This document shows, piece after piece, positions 34,326-44,997 of a DNA stretch of 64,000 nucleotides; the stretch's first letter is position 1, and each line of letters opens with the position of its first letter. The DNA comes from Liolophura sinensis. Its lineage: Eukaryota > Mollusca > Polyplacophora > Chitonida > Chitonidae. The stretch spans positions 36,364,510 through 36,428,509 of the forward strand of contig NC_088295.1 in the NCBI RefSeq assembly GCF_032854445.1. Direction: 5' to 3'. The translations under genes were made by a program, and so were the position numbers. Under the pieces are notes generated by a model, which had not been told where the DNA came from, did no database searches, and was given only the letters and a program-made list of their open reading frames with translations.

Positions 34326-37300
34326 ATGGCATCGTATTTCGACGAACACAACTGTGAGCCGTTGGGCAACAACGAACAACCTAACCACGCTCTACATTTA
34401 GCCAGGTATATATCATGTGTTAAGACTAATGTGGCGAAAATTGGGCATGCAGTAGGTGAACATCCACGGCATGATGCCATATGACTTGCAAAATCAGAAT
34501 GATGATCAGATGTTAGCGGCTGCGAAGGTTCAGTACGTTAGATCAGTAAGTGTCGCAGCGGTTGTGGCTAGGTGTTTGTTATTATAAAATCGGATGAGGA
34601 AAGCATATTCATTATCTATGTTAGACCTAGTGCTGGCAACCAAATTATAGTGGAGACGTAGCCTATAGATGATGCGTAAAAAATTCGAGTGTAAAATCTT
34701 ATAACAGTCAGTCATTGTATGTTTTTAAAAATTCTGCTATTAAAAAAAATAACACAATTTAACGAACTATGTTCAAATAAGATGTGTAGTTCCTACGTAT
34801 AATCTCGTCAACAATTTTTCTGGTGGCATGTCCCTTTTGGTTTGCCACAAATTTTGCGTCGTGGCCGGTTTCCTCCCACCATAATGCTTGCCGCCAATGT
34901 AGAAGTGAAATATTCTTGCTGACAAGTGTGGGGTATGTTGAGCAGCTTTTTTTTTATTAATTTACAAAAAAAAATTTTTTGGGGCCCATAAAGGACATTA
35001 GGAAGACTAATATTCCAATGAATAGGCGAGGTGAACAAGTTTATTTCATGTACAATGCATATTACATGTCACAAGAATTGACATATATTGTTCCAGACTT
35101 CTTATGGACTCAGGCATCGCAGCAGAATTTGAACTGGAATTTGACAGGTGAGTATAATATATCTGTGTTTGTATGGTTTTTGTGGAGTGTATTTATTGTC
35201 ATCAAGTCGTCTGCAGTGTGTGGGCATTTGTATGAAAGTGTCACATTTTGGAAGCATTTTGTTTCTATTGATTGCATAAATTATGAAGTGACTTGCAAAA
35301 TCAGAATGATGATCAAATGTTAGCGGCTGCGATGGTTCAGTTGACGGAAATAAAATGTCAGTTAGGTTTGATCACTAGGTGAATGATTGTTCAAGTTGTG
35401 GGTCCATTGAAGTAATCTTTTTAACATTTTTATTCAGGTTGTTTGGAGGAGATAGGAAAGTACCACCTGCATCTAAACAGGCTGTAGAAGAGCTGCCAAC
35501 TGTAATAATTACACCAACCAAAGCTGGTAAGTGGCATTAACCATTGATCCTCCTTCTTTAAACTTTAGTTGGAGCTTATATTGTGTCTTTGGTTTAGTCA
35601 GACAAGTCTCAGTGTGGTGTGATTATTGTTGTGCCCTATATTTGAGTATGGATTGAGCCTTAATTACGGACTTAAACACCAATCCCCAAAAAAGAAAAAA
35701 ACATTATAAATAGGCCGCACTAATTTAAATTGTTGTCTTACCAACAGAATAAATCTTTTTTGTATGTCAGAGGAGGTTATAAAAATAGAAGAAATACTTA
35801 AAAATCTTCTAATCTGTGATATAATTGGACTTTTCTGGCAGTTTTTGCCTGTTGAAGACATATTTTACATGATTAGAAAGCTTTCAAAAATGGAAAAGTC
35901 ATAAAATTGTGAAGATGGGACAAAATGAAAAGGTGAATTTTTTAGTGTCTGTTCACCCTTAAAACACTGCTTCGGGAGCAGTAGATCCAGGATCAATCCT
36001 GGGTCGAGTCACACCTTTACTTTAAAAGAGGAAGTTGTAACTTTGTCGCTTGACGTTCATCATGAAGGGGATAGTGCAACGACTGGTTGACCCATATCAG
36101 TATAATGGCTCGGGTGGGTCGACTTGCTTGCCTTCGGTAAGTCGTCTCAGTGAAGCAGCCCTAGATAAAAGAGTGGTGGAAATCCATCCTGCAGCAAGGA
36201 GGCACATTACGTCCTTCGTCATCATATGACTGAAAAATTGTTGAGTACGACGTTAAGCCCCAAGCACTCACTCACTCACCCTTAAAACACAAATTGAAAT
36301 TGGTGTTGCCTTATTATATAATAAAACCTTTGACTTAGTTCTACCATTTGTTCTTGTAAAACAACATTTTGTCTGTTTGCTTACAGCCCAGGAGGTGAAG
36401 TGTCCAGTGTGCTTAGGCCTGTTGGATGAAGGGGATGAGGCCAGAGAAATGCCCTGTAAACACTTGTTCCACACAACCTGTATCTTACCTTGGCTTGAGA
36501 GGGTATGTGTGGGTGGTGTACCTGCTTGTTAAATTGTAACAACTGTGGAAACCTTCATGTGTTTGACGTTATCTACATCTGTTTTCTATGTTTTCCTCAT
36601 TTTCAATTCAAATTTGCTTTTTCAACATTTACAGAAGGTGTATTTGGACGTGGAAGTTAGATGCTAAATTTCTCCTTTTACAGTTCTGTGTTTGGCATAT
36701 TTTTACTATTAGCTCAAGGTTAAAGCCAATATTTAAATGCGTTTTACAGATTGATTTAAAGTGGTCCAATTTTATCATATCTACATTATAAATATGTGTA
36801 TTTATTGGCCACAAGATTTAATTATTTTCAGCTGTTGTGGAATGCGGTTCTCACTTGATTCATAAATGTCGGTTTGTAAGGTTGAATTTCCCACTCTACC
36901 CCAAAGGTTAATTCTTGTCCAGTGTGTCGTCAAGAGCTACCCACAGATGACCCGGAGTATGAGGAGTATAAGAAGCAGAAAGTAAGATGCTTTCACAATA
37001 AACGATTCTGTATAAAAATACATTTTTATTCACTGTTAAAATCACCATACTGAAGGTTCTTTATACCCTTGTTGGTTGGCCTGTGACATGTAATTTTGAT
37101 CACAAAAACCTTATTCCTCCTAAGGAGAAAATTGACCATCCAAATAATGTACCAAGTTTATTTTTTTGGCATTGCAATGTGAAATGTTGTGTCAAGTAAA
37201 CCGAAACGCATTAAAGTTTGTTATTCTCCTTTTAGCATTTTTTGTCCAGATTAAAATGTCTTAAGAATAAGCACTTTGCTGCATTGCTGGAGACAACCCT

Positions 37301-37504
37301 GATAATTAAAGGGTATGTACATGTATATGTTAAAATCATTCATTCATTAAACAATTAAATTTTTCTCATTAAAACCAAATGAGATGGTTTTCATGTATTC
37401 AGCTGCGTAGTTTAAAATGGTTTATCTATTTTTTGATGTTTCAGGCGAGGAGCAAACAGAGGGAGTTTGAACTGGATACACTACATAACTCAATGTTTGG
37501 ATGA
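34326..37504 (+). CDS. RNF181: E3 ubiquitin-protein ligase RNF181
   Basis: RING-H2 ubiquitin ligase. Six exons: 34326-34405, 35097-35147, 35438-35526, 36387-36502, 36907-36981, 37445-37504, all GT-AG and in phase. The product is 156 aa (human RNF181 is about 153). The N-terminus [12 protein letters not shown] is strikingly family-like, followed by a helical part ([17 protein letters not shown]) and [14 protein letters not shown]. The RING finger covers residues about 80-125. Its C3H2C3 ligands are visible: CPVC, then CKHLFHTTC, then CPVC after an [10 protein letters not shown] linker. After it come [18 protein letters not shown] and a Lys/Arg/Gln-rich C-terminus ending [10 protein letters not shown]. 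Exon 2 (51 nt, phase 2 at both ends) could be skipped without a frameshift. A candidate poly(A) signal is at 38053. Introns carry SINE insertions. Confidence 0.96.
34482..34534 (+). repeat. 53-bp direct repeat, left copy
   Basis: Begins tgacttgcaaaatcagaat and ends gcgaaggttcagt. It is repeated at 35289-35341 with two mismatches. The left copy is in RNF181 intron 1. Confidence 0.9.
34835..34920 (+). mobile_element. SINE family B fragment in RNF181 intron 1
   Basis: Contains 'ggtttcctcccaccataatg' and 'agaagtgaaatattcttgct', the family B body and tail, diverged. Confidence 0.7.
35289..35341 (+). repeat. 53-bp direct repeat, right copy
   Basis: Second copy of the repeat at 34482-34534, offset by 807 bp, lying in RNF181 intron 2. 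The pair brackets exon 2. Confidence 0.9.
35968..36276 (+). mobile_element. SINE family A copy in RNF181 intron 3, with target duplication
   Basis: Same body and tail as the copy at 32443-32809 but 5' truncated within the tRNA-like head (starts near tgcttcgggagcag). It is flanked by a direct repeat cacccttaaaacac (35954-35967 and 36277-36290), part of which may overlap the cactcac tail. Confidence 0.88.
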
Positions 37505-38215
37505 CATGATTGTATGGGTAGAAATGATTTAAGACATTTTAATATTGATTGCTATCTTGGAAAATGGAACAGAAACGCAGGAATGAGCAGTAAAGGCTGT
37601 GTAAGAACATTGACAAGATGTAACTGTTATAACGCATGTGAACGTTGGCTCCTCGTTGACGTACAGCTCTTTAGAACAATCCCTTCATATACATGTATTA
37701 CATTATTTACCATTGCCTATTTGTAACATATTTTACGGACTCACAAGTTATGTTTCAAAAAAAATTGTTTGTCTCCACAGAATATGATTATGTACTAGTT
37801 AATGTAATTTTGACTTTTTTTTAGGTGATGAAAATGAATGTACCGTACACCCTGGCTTCAGCATTGGTCTTACAACATATTTTTATGTCTACAAATCATC
37901 ACATTTATGTTTTATAGTGGGGCTAACAAGTTCTGTCACACACTGAAGATCGTAATCATGTAAATCTCATCCCCATTTTTAAAGATTTTTGCATATATTG
38001 TTACGTTGTTGTCATTTTATCCAGTGACAGTATGAAGTTGTACATACACTCTAATAAACACGTCACTATAACCTGCAAGGCTTCACAGTTAAAAGCTTTC
38101 TGTGTTGATGTTTTTAAAAGAAAGAAACAAACATCTACAGAAGGGTTCAGATGTCCATAATCCCTTTTGTAGCAATATCAAGATTTCAGTTAGTACGATC
38201 CTTATTAAACATTGT
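37505..38215 (+). other. probable RNF181 3' UTR and flank
   Basis: No gene. Contains an AATAAA at 38053-38058, about 550 nt after the RNF181 stop codon, as the candidate poly(A) signal. Confidence 0.45.
38053..38058 (+). terminator. candidate poly(A) signal of RNF181
   Basis: AATAAA in a reasonable 3' UTR position. Use not proven. Confidence 0.45.
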
Positions 38216-38368
38216 CTCCGGCCATAAGTGGGAGAGCTGCCAGCAACCTGCGGATGAGTATGTGTTTCTCCTGGGCTCTGCCCAGTTTCTCCCACCATAA
38301 TGCTGGCCGCCGTGGTATAAGTGAAATATTCTGGAGTACGGCGTAAAACACCAATCAAATAAATAAAC
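38216..38368 (+). mobile_element. SINE family B copy
   Basis: Contains 'tgccagcaacctgcggatg', 'ctcccaccataatgctggcc', 'gtataagtgaaatattctgg' and 'gtacggcgtaaaacaccaat' followed by aaataaataaa. The tRNA-like head is missing. Confidence 0.85.
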
Positions 38369-38369
38369 A

Positions 38370-39446
38370 TTGACCGAATGCAATTGTTAAACTTTGTACT
38401 GCTCTAAAATGTTGCTGGTTCATATTACATTTTGATAATCTAGCAATATCGATTTACGAAGATTTATGAAATTGTCGCTTTGTCGCCCAAAATACAGGCT
38501 GGTGGTTTGTAAATGTGCACTGTCACCGGGATACTCCACATAATCAACACTATAAAGGTTTCTGGCATTGTGGCACTCAAATTTTTAAGGTTACTAACCC
38601 GGTAACACGGTAATAAACTATCACTATCCCATGTCCAGTCTCTTCTGATCACAAACTTCTTTGAACCAAATATCCCATGCGTCATATCAATTATGTGTAT
38701 GGCTGTAATCTTGACAACACACGCTCACAGTTTGCACTCGGTGAAAGTGCATTTTTGGAGTTCTGGGCAACACAGCGTCGTCTGTAGCACCGTGATCGAT
38801 GTCTTTGACACAACGTTCCTACCAAAATAATGTGGAAAACCGCGCTTGCGCCAGGTACCGGCGGGGAACCCTGGATGGGTAGAAACCCAGATGAGGATAT
38901 AACCAAGTCAGCTATAAATGCCGATTGCAGGAAAACTATCCCGTGAACAAACAACACGTGATGCAAGTACCGTTGGGGAAACCAATAAATCGTCGTCTGT
39001 GGTGAATAAAATCACCGAATGTGAGAATCATACTTCTATAGACTGACTGATTTTAGGTAGCATTTATGCAATATAATATGGAAAAAAAGAATATCATTAT
39101 TTACCTGCCCCAGTGATAATCACAACACAGGAGAGGGTACCAAAGTCAGCTACAAATACCGATTTAAGGAAAACTATCCCATAAACAACTCGTTATGTGA
39201 ATATCATCAGGGAAGTAAATAATGACAACGTCCTCTGTGAAAGTTGCTATGCCAGTTACCAACACCACATGGTGTATGTGTAAAATCGCATAGCCTATAC
39301 TGTAACAACAAAAACAACAATTTTCAAATTCGTGTTTTCTTTGCCACGACTTTATTAAATTTAGCACTCGGTGAATATGGCTTAGAATCCGAACACAGCA
39401 CTTGGACTCCACATTGGAAATGTTCAACTGATTGGGGACTTTTTTT
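38370..39446. other. unassigned intergenic DNA with internal duplication
   Basis: No gene seen. Two similar stretches at about 38897-38960 and 39135-39200 (both with 'gtcagctataaatgccgatt'-like sequence and 'aggaaaactatccc') indicate a diverged duplication of about 240 bp. Confidence 0.45.
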
Positions 39447-40310
39447 TCAAGAAAATATCTTCTTTATCTTCCTCTGTATAAATCTCTTTAGTCGCACTTT
39501 CAGAGGTCGAGGCACCACAGGACAGGAAGTTGGTGTGGAGTCTGGCTTCATGTTGTCCGCGCTCAGTATTGTGGGAAGGCAACGCTGGATATGCCGTCTG
39601 CGTTTGGCAATCCTCGTTGGACTATTCCTATCGAAGGTTTTAAGGTTGGTGTCGGACTGGTTGATATGGCTCAGGGTCGGACAAGGAACACCATAGTCTT
39701 CAGTTCTCATGCTGTTGTTCTCATCGCTGCAACTGTCCGTTGTTGTTCTATCCAAAGATGTCTCCACGGAGTCTCTGGTAGAGGAACAGAAAATACCCAG
39801 ATTAATAACATGTATTTACTCAAAATGTTCAAAAGTTGACAAACCTTACACCAGAAGTAGTTGTAGGATATCGTATGTAGACACAAAGTACATTTATGCT
39901 GTGTTTTTGGAACATTTATGCTGCGTTTTTGCTTACAGGTAACATGTCAGAGCCACAAAATACAGTATAATACATATAATTAGCGGTTTGCATAAAGCGT
40001 AAATTAATAAAAAAAAAAACCCATCTACTGCATATATATTTAGCTAAAGAATGGATAATTACCTGAAGCTGCATTCCAAGAGTAGGAAATCTTCCACGGT
40101 TGATCGAGTGACGGCCACCTTTGGTTTGGGAGTGGTAGGTAATGGTGGAGGTGGACCACGTGACTTTGTAGCTGACAAACTGGCGTTTCTGTAGAATAGA
40201 CATGTTCCATTCAATGAAGAATCAGTCGAACAGTCAATCTCATCTAATGTCGTTCCCGGGTCCAGAGATGAGAGAATGGTGTAAAGCGAGTTGTCCTGTC
40301 TGATGTCCAT
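39447..40310 (-). CDS. unrecognised two-exon gene, Pro-rich with basic C-terminus
   Basis: Model: exon 40310-40063 and exon 39774-39447, joined by a canonical intron (donor GTAATT; acceptor ttcctctaccag) in phase 2, giving 191 aa. The protein starts MDIRQDNSLYTILSSLDP and has an acidic part (TTLDEIDCSTD). It then has a proline motif GPPPPLPTTPKPKV that could bind SH3 or EVH1 domains, and VEDFLLLECSF at the junction. A Ser/Thr/Asp-rich stretch follows, then KRRRHIQRCLP and a strongly basic end (KVRLKRFIQRKIKKIFS). There is no signal peptide, no membrane span and no domain I recognise. The frame is open upstream of the chosen Met to about 40400. A possible further exon (40516-40404) ends at a GTAAAC donor, so this could be the 3' end of a longer gene. 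Confidence 0.5.
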
Positions 40311-40403
40311 GGTTGTAGAGGTTGTATGATGGCATTGTGAGCAGTTGGTCGTTATATACAAGTGGTCCCCGGGGGTCACTTTGTTGATCTTCTTAATGCT
40401 GAG

Positions 40404-40516
40404 AGTTTACCTGTTCTGTGACATACAAAGCTCATAGCGGCCGATTCTTGATGTGCATCCCATAAGTTCTCAGTCTCACGTGGCGTTTCCAGCTTTATTT
40501 CTGTTGATTTCAAACT
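40404..40516 (-). CDS. possible upstream exon of the unrecognised minus-strand gene
   Basis: On the minus strand, an acceptor (gtgcttaatccag) is followed by an open stretch encoding KSTEIKLETPRETENLWD and AHQESAAMSFVCHRT, ending at a GTAAAC donor. The composition is protein-like, but the exit phase does not join the exon at 40310-40063 through any strong acceptor I can find. Low-confidence candidate. Confidence 0.25.
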
Positions 40517-40519
40517 GGA

Positions 40520-41940
40520 TTAAGCACTTGACAAAATTACTTCTTTAAGGATCAGTGGACTCTTCTCTGAGAAGGACTTCCATATAATCATGTTGTACTC
40601 GATCAAATGAAAATTTACGAGTGTAAATTTTGATTTATCAAATGCCCTTTTGACTTTATTAATGTATACGTGAATTTAATCATTTAAACTCTTCATTTCT
40701 TTTTACCCTAAGAAATCAATAAATATGTAGTTTTAGGTACGAATTTATAAAACATGGGGCATTTCATGAATAGCATTTTGAAACGCCGTGGTGTACATTT
40801 AGAGGAGAAGGGTTTCTAAAAGGGAACCTTCTGTTAGCAAAATACTTTCTTTTACATAAATTGATACAGAAGACACTTTTGCATTCCTAAATTTTGAATT
40901 TCCCCCTCCGACATTTCCCTTTCTGTCTCATACATTCTTTTCGAATTTTCCTTCCCATGTACTTAGGACGAATATTTTTTTTTACTTCACGCCAGCTGAC
41001 ATTGATACAAGTTGTTTAAATGGACACAGATTTATCTACGAATAGTAAACGGGGGCATTTCATGAATAACATTTTAGGTCTATGATTGAGAATGTCTTCA
41101 CTGCTGATGCTTTTGCCAATAGCATATCTCTCTACCTTGAAAACATGGCTTCACTCTGTTTAAGTTGTAGAATATCTTCGGACTTGCTTGACAACAAATT
41201 ACTTTTAGCATGTCGTCAGTGACCGAATTTATCATTGGGAATGTCTTCACTACTGACGCCTCCCACAATGCGGGTTTCAGAATAGCTCTATCCACTTTTG
41301 ATACAACGATAGGATTATTCTGTAAACCGACATGTCTGGAAGTGTTATTCACATGCATTTGTAAATACTGTGTAAAATGTACTATATTGTCAATGAAAAC
41401 ATATATTTTTTTCTCCGCGATGATAAGTACATGACACTGATAAAGATGGTAGTTTTAGCAATTATACCTTTCGGCAATGACTTTGACAAGAGCGAACAAT
41501 AAAACAATATGTTATTTGAATATTTATGTGTAAACGTAAATGTTTTGCTTCCCTTTTGTCATAACGCTTGACATTGTTTCAAAATAGAACGATAATAACC
41601 CGAATCATTATTCCATGAGCGTGGATTATTTTACATTTGACTAAGTCTTTACCTCCCACTATTCATCTTCAAAGTTAGCGGGAATAGAAGAGCAATCTGT
41701 GATTTATATACTATTTCCACCCTATACATAGCGATAGAAATTATGAACCGTCATATATCCGATGGTTTCAAATTACGCCAAGCAGAATTAGACCTATATG
41801 TGATATATATTATTATAAATCTAAGGAAATATTGTTCAGTATCTGACATTTGTGTACCGGCTCATATCAGGAACGTAAAAAAAATGGTCAAAGTGGTCAA
41901 ACTATTGCAATGCATTTACTTAAATATTAATATTTGCTCT
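40520..41940. other. unassigned intergenic DNA with diverged dispersed repeats
   Basis: No gene seen. Short related blocks recur, such as 'ggggcatttcatgaatag' at 40756 and 41055 and 'gaatgtcttcact' at 41090 and 41239. They point to old duplications. Confidence 0.4.
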
Positions 41941-41944
41941 TGAG

Positions 41945-42240
41945 AGTGGGCCTTGGACTAGTGGTGCTTGACTTTTAATCACTAGGACAGACAAGGTGCA
42001 GGATCAAATCCAGTCTAGGACAGACCGCTCTTTTTCCACCAGTTTCTATATATCACAAGTACCTTAATTGCCAAATGTCTGTGGTTTTCCCGAGCACTCC
42101 AGTTCCCTAACCCATAATACTAACTAATGTATTAGTGTTAGTGAAAACTGTCGGTTAGGACAGGACCAGACGTGGTTGAATCGGAAGATACCACCTAGTG
42201 GCTTAATGCCGAGCTGTTGGTTTTGACAGTATTATTATTA
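41945..42240 (+). mobile_element. tRNA-like SINE, family C
   Basis: Starts with a tRNA-like head ('ccttggactagtggtgcttg', then B-box-like 'ggatcaaatccag'), passes through 'ccaaatgtctgtggttttcc', and ends in an (ATT)n-like tail (attattattaa). A related element is at 50755-50990. Confidence 0.6.
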
Positions 42241-42960
42241 ATCTACCAATGTGTTTGTTGTTTATGTGTTTATTGTTTTTAAATTTACTAGTGATAAGAA
42301 ACATACGGACGGCGTCTACAGGGCATCATGTATAAGACTGTTTGATTATTTTACCAGTGACAATGTCTTCCTCACAACTGTCTGTACAAGTAGCATGTTT
42401 CTATGGCCTGTTAACATTTTTCCCCCCAAGTTTGAGGATTTCTTCATTGTTACCCAAAGTGGTTCAACAGGACTTTGACTGTTAGACTGTTTGATTACTT
42501 TACCTTTGGGAATGTCTTCGTAGTAGCATGTTTCGATATGGATTGTGAATAGGACTTGTGAATTCCATTGTTTGAAAATGTCTCCATTGAGGCGTGTCTT
42601 GGTTGCGTGGGGAGACTTTTCAAATACTGGCGTACAAAGTTTTTTATTGTGTTCTAAGGAGAACTTGCCTGCTGTCTACCAAATGAATTATGCTAAAAAG
42701 ATTACAGAAAAAGAGTCGAATGTCACTGAAAAGGAGTAAGTGATACAGTATATCGAATCCAAGGACTGAGACCACAGTAGCTTAAATCAGCGTAATAAAA
42801 CAAAGTATACACATTTAAATTTGCAGTAACACACAAGGAAGAATTACATCCAGTAGTTGTAACAATTGAATAAAAACACACAAAGTTTAAAATAAAGAGT
42901 TTAAATAGCACGTGAAGATCGTCGGACAACATGGAAATGTCATGAACATGAACAAACGAC
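42241..42960. other. unassigned intergenic DNA
   Basis: No supportable gene. Short frames here lack family resemblance and splice context. Confidence 0.4.
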
Positions 42961-42966
42961 CAAAGG

Positions 42967-43027
42967 AGGCCTATATACCGTCACCGGCGTATAGGCCTAT
43001 ATACCGTCACCGGCGTATAGGCCTATA
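42967..43027. repeat. 26-bp palindrome-linked direct repeat
   Basis: A unit of 26 bp (aggcctatataccgtcac + cggcgtat) occurs twice in perfect tandem, plus the first nine bases of a third. The units meet at the palindrome tataggcctata. Confidence 0.9.
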
Positions 43028-43237
43028 CATTTCATATATTAATAACAGGAATTCAATATGAATACTCTTTGTTTCATCTATATTTGCAGGTATTGAATTA
43101 GCACAACTGAAAATTCCCGAGGTGGAGGAGGAGCAAATGTAAGGTGCTAATGAAAGAATGAACTGAGTGCCATATGTTGCGATATGTAGTGGAAAGGAAC
43201 AAAATCTCCGAACGAATGGATTAATGAATGAATCAAT

Positions 43238-43590
43238 GCTAGGGGTTTAACGTCGTACTTAACAATATTTTAGTCATATGACGACCATGAGACATTAGGT
43301 GTGTACACATACGGTATCTCCTTGTGGCAGGGCGAGTTCATGCCGCCAAAGTGCTGCCACCTCTGAAGTATCGTGCCGAAGACACCAGACATGACACCCC
43401 ACGCACTCACAATATAATGACACCGGACCAGCCAGTCATGTTTCCTTGGTCTAACCTCTCAGTGCTGAGCGCCAAGCGAGGCAATAGCAAGTACCATTTT
43501 TAAAGTCTTTGGTATGACTCGATCCGTGTTTGATCCCGGGTCTTTCGACTTCGAGGAGGACGCTGTAGCCATTAGGCACTGAAGCCGTCC
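43238..43590 (-). mobile_element. SINE, family A tail with a different head (subfamily A2)
   Basis: On the minus strand the head reads 'ggacggcttcagtgcctaat', 'ggctacagcgtcctcctcg' and 'cgggatcaaacacgg'. The 3' end is the family A tail ('gtcatatgactaaaatattg', 'aagtacgacgttaaacccc'). The head resembles that of the copy at 53128-53490. Confidence 0.8.
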
Positions 43591-43629
43591 AGTTAGTTTA
43601 TTTTTTTACAGTCCTTTCTATTTGGTATG

Positions 43630-43745
43630 TACTAATATAATTAAAGACGTACAGCATGGAGAGTAAGGCCAGAGCAGTGACAACAGTGTAATAGTTGGCA
43701 AATGGTCATACGTAACCGGTGAAATACGCTCTCTTGTCGATTTTC
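43630..43745. repeat. interspersed repeat family D
   Basis: Shares 'atataattaaag', 'cagagcagtgacaacagtgt' and 'ggcaaatggtcata' with copies at about 10970-11050 and 44005-44120. The last also shares 'cgtaaccggtgaaatac'. The two copies here are direct repeats about 370 bp apart. Confidence 0.7.
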
Positions 43746-44004
43746 CTCAGTCAGGGTTTTATTCTCATTCTTCATATAAATGCATAAATATTAGCAATTC
43801 ACACACCCCTTGGCACCATGGCTTAAGCAGAATAAGTTAAAAAAATGCAGTGATGTTAATTGCAATTCATTAGACGTCACTGGTCTAGAATCACTCATAA
43901 TGCTGTGATGTCATGACATTTAACATACAATGACATTAAAGCAATGCAAAGGGACCAGGTCTCGGGGATGCTTAGTCCACCAGCAGTATCCTGATTTACG
44001 CAGG

Positions 44005-44120
44005 AATACAATATAATTAAAGAAGTACAGCATACAAAGTAATACCAGATCAGTAACGACGGTGTGATAGCCGGAAAATGGTCACACGTAACCGGTGAAA
44101 TACAGCCTCTTGTCAACCAT
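44005..44120. repeat. interspersed repeat family D, second copy
   Basis: See the copy at 43630-43745. It has 'tcagtaacgacggtgtgata' and 'cacacgtaaccggtgaaat'. A 73-codon minus-strand frame over it looks like chance. Confidence 0.7.
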
Positions 44121-44997
44121 CAATCAAGCAAATCGGTGAGATTATAGGCCTAACATTATGTATCATTCTCAGTAAAAGACTCAGAATTTTTTTATATTTC
44201 TTTGCTCCTCGGGACCCTGGTGGATATAATCATCAACGGACCTCGTAATGCTGTCTAGATGGTCTGGCATGAAGCTTGTGTGAGACTCCATGGCTTTCGC
44301 CAATATTACATACACAATGAGCTCTTTCTGTAGCTGCAAGTTTGTGTGACACATTTCCAGGGGAAAATTTGTAAGCTACATACCAATGGCGGATGATTTA
44401 TTCTGGGCTGTTCGTTTTACCCGCAAAAGTAACTGACGGCCATCGTATGCATGGTAAACTTCAATCAGTTAATCAGTCCATCAGCCATGACTGCTGACTA
44501 TGACCATCCAATAAAAATCTGAAAAAAAACACGTGCCTAAAAATAACGAGAACATACAGACCCGTTTCCTGACCATTTATCCAACGATCGCTTACAATAC
44601 GTGTATAGATTGTATTACTGGTCGAGGCTTCAGGGCAGCTTTTTTGTAGCCATTTGAGTTAAGCGCCATGATCAGTTACTTTTGTAAATGATTGTCTTCA
44701 CGGTTAGTCCCTACCAATAGGTCGACCCGGGCGAACAACATAGCTGAAAGCAGCTAGATGAAATATTGGGACTTCGTTCTGTTTTATGTTATCAATATGT
44801 CGAAGGCTTCCTTTGCGAACACAGATGGGGTGATGATAGAGATATATTGTTTAGCTCACGCTTGGACCGGCTACAATACACATATTTTCTAAGGTCTGTA
44901 GTGTAAATGTAAACCATTTCTACCTTGAATATATACTTATATACTTATAAACTTATACAAAGCGTCTTTGTTCACACCATGTGTCGTCCTCCCTCAG

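Noticed and set aside
41945..42020. tRNA-like sequence as a possible functional tRNA gene
   Set aside because: The A- and B-box-like blocks are part of a longer SINE and no complete cloverleaf with an acceptor stem could be drawn. The same holds for the heads at 10530, 32790, 43580, 50780 and 53140.
43090..43138. Possible 49-nt exon (GIELAQLKIPEVEEEQ) with good acceptor and donor
   Set aside because: It leaves in phase 2, whereas the first C3-like exon seen (44998) can only be entered in phase 0, and no bridging exon was found. Family assignment is not possible.
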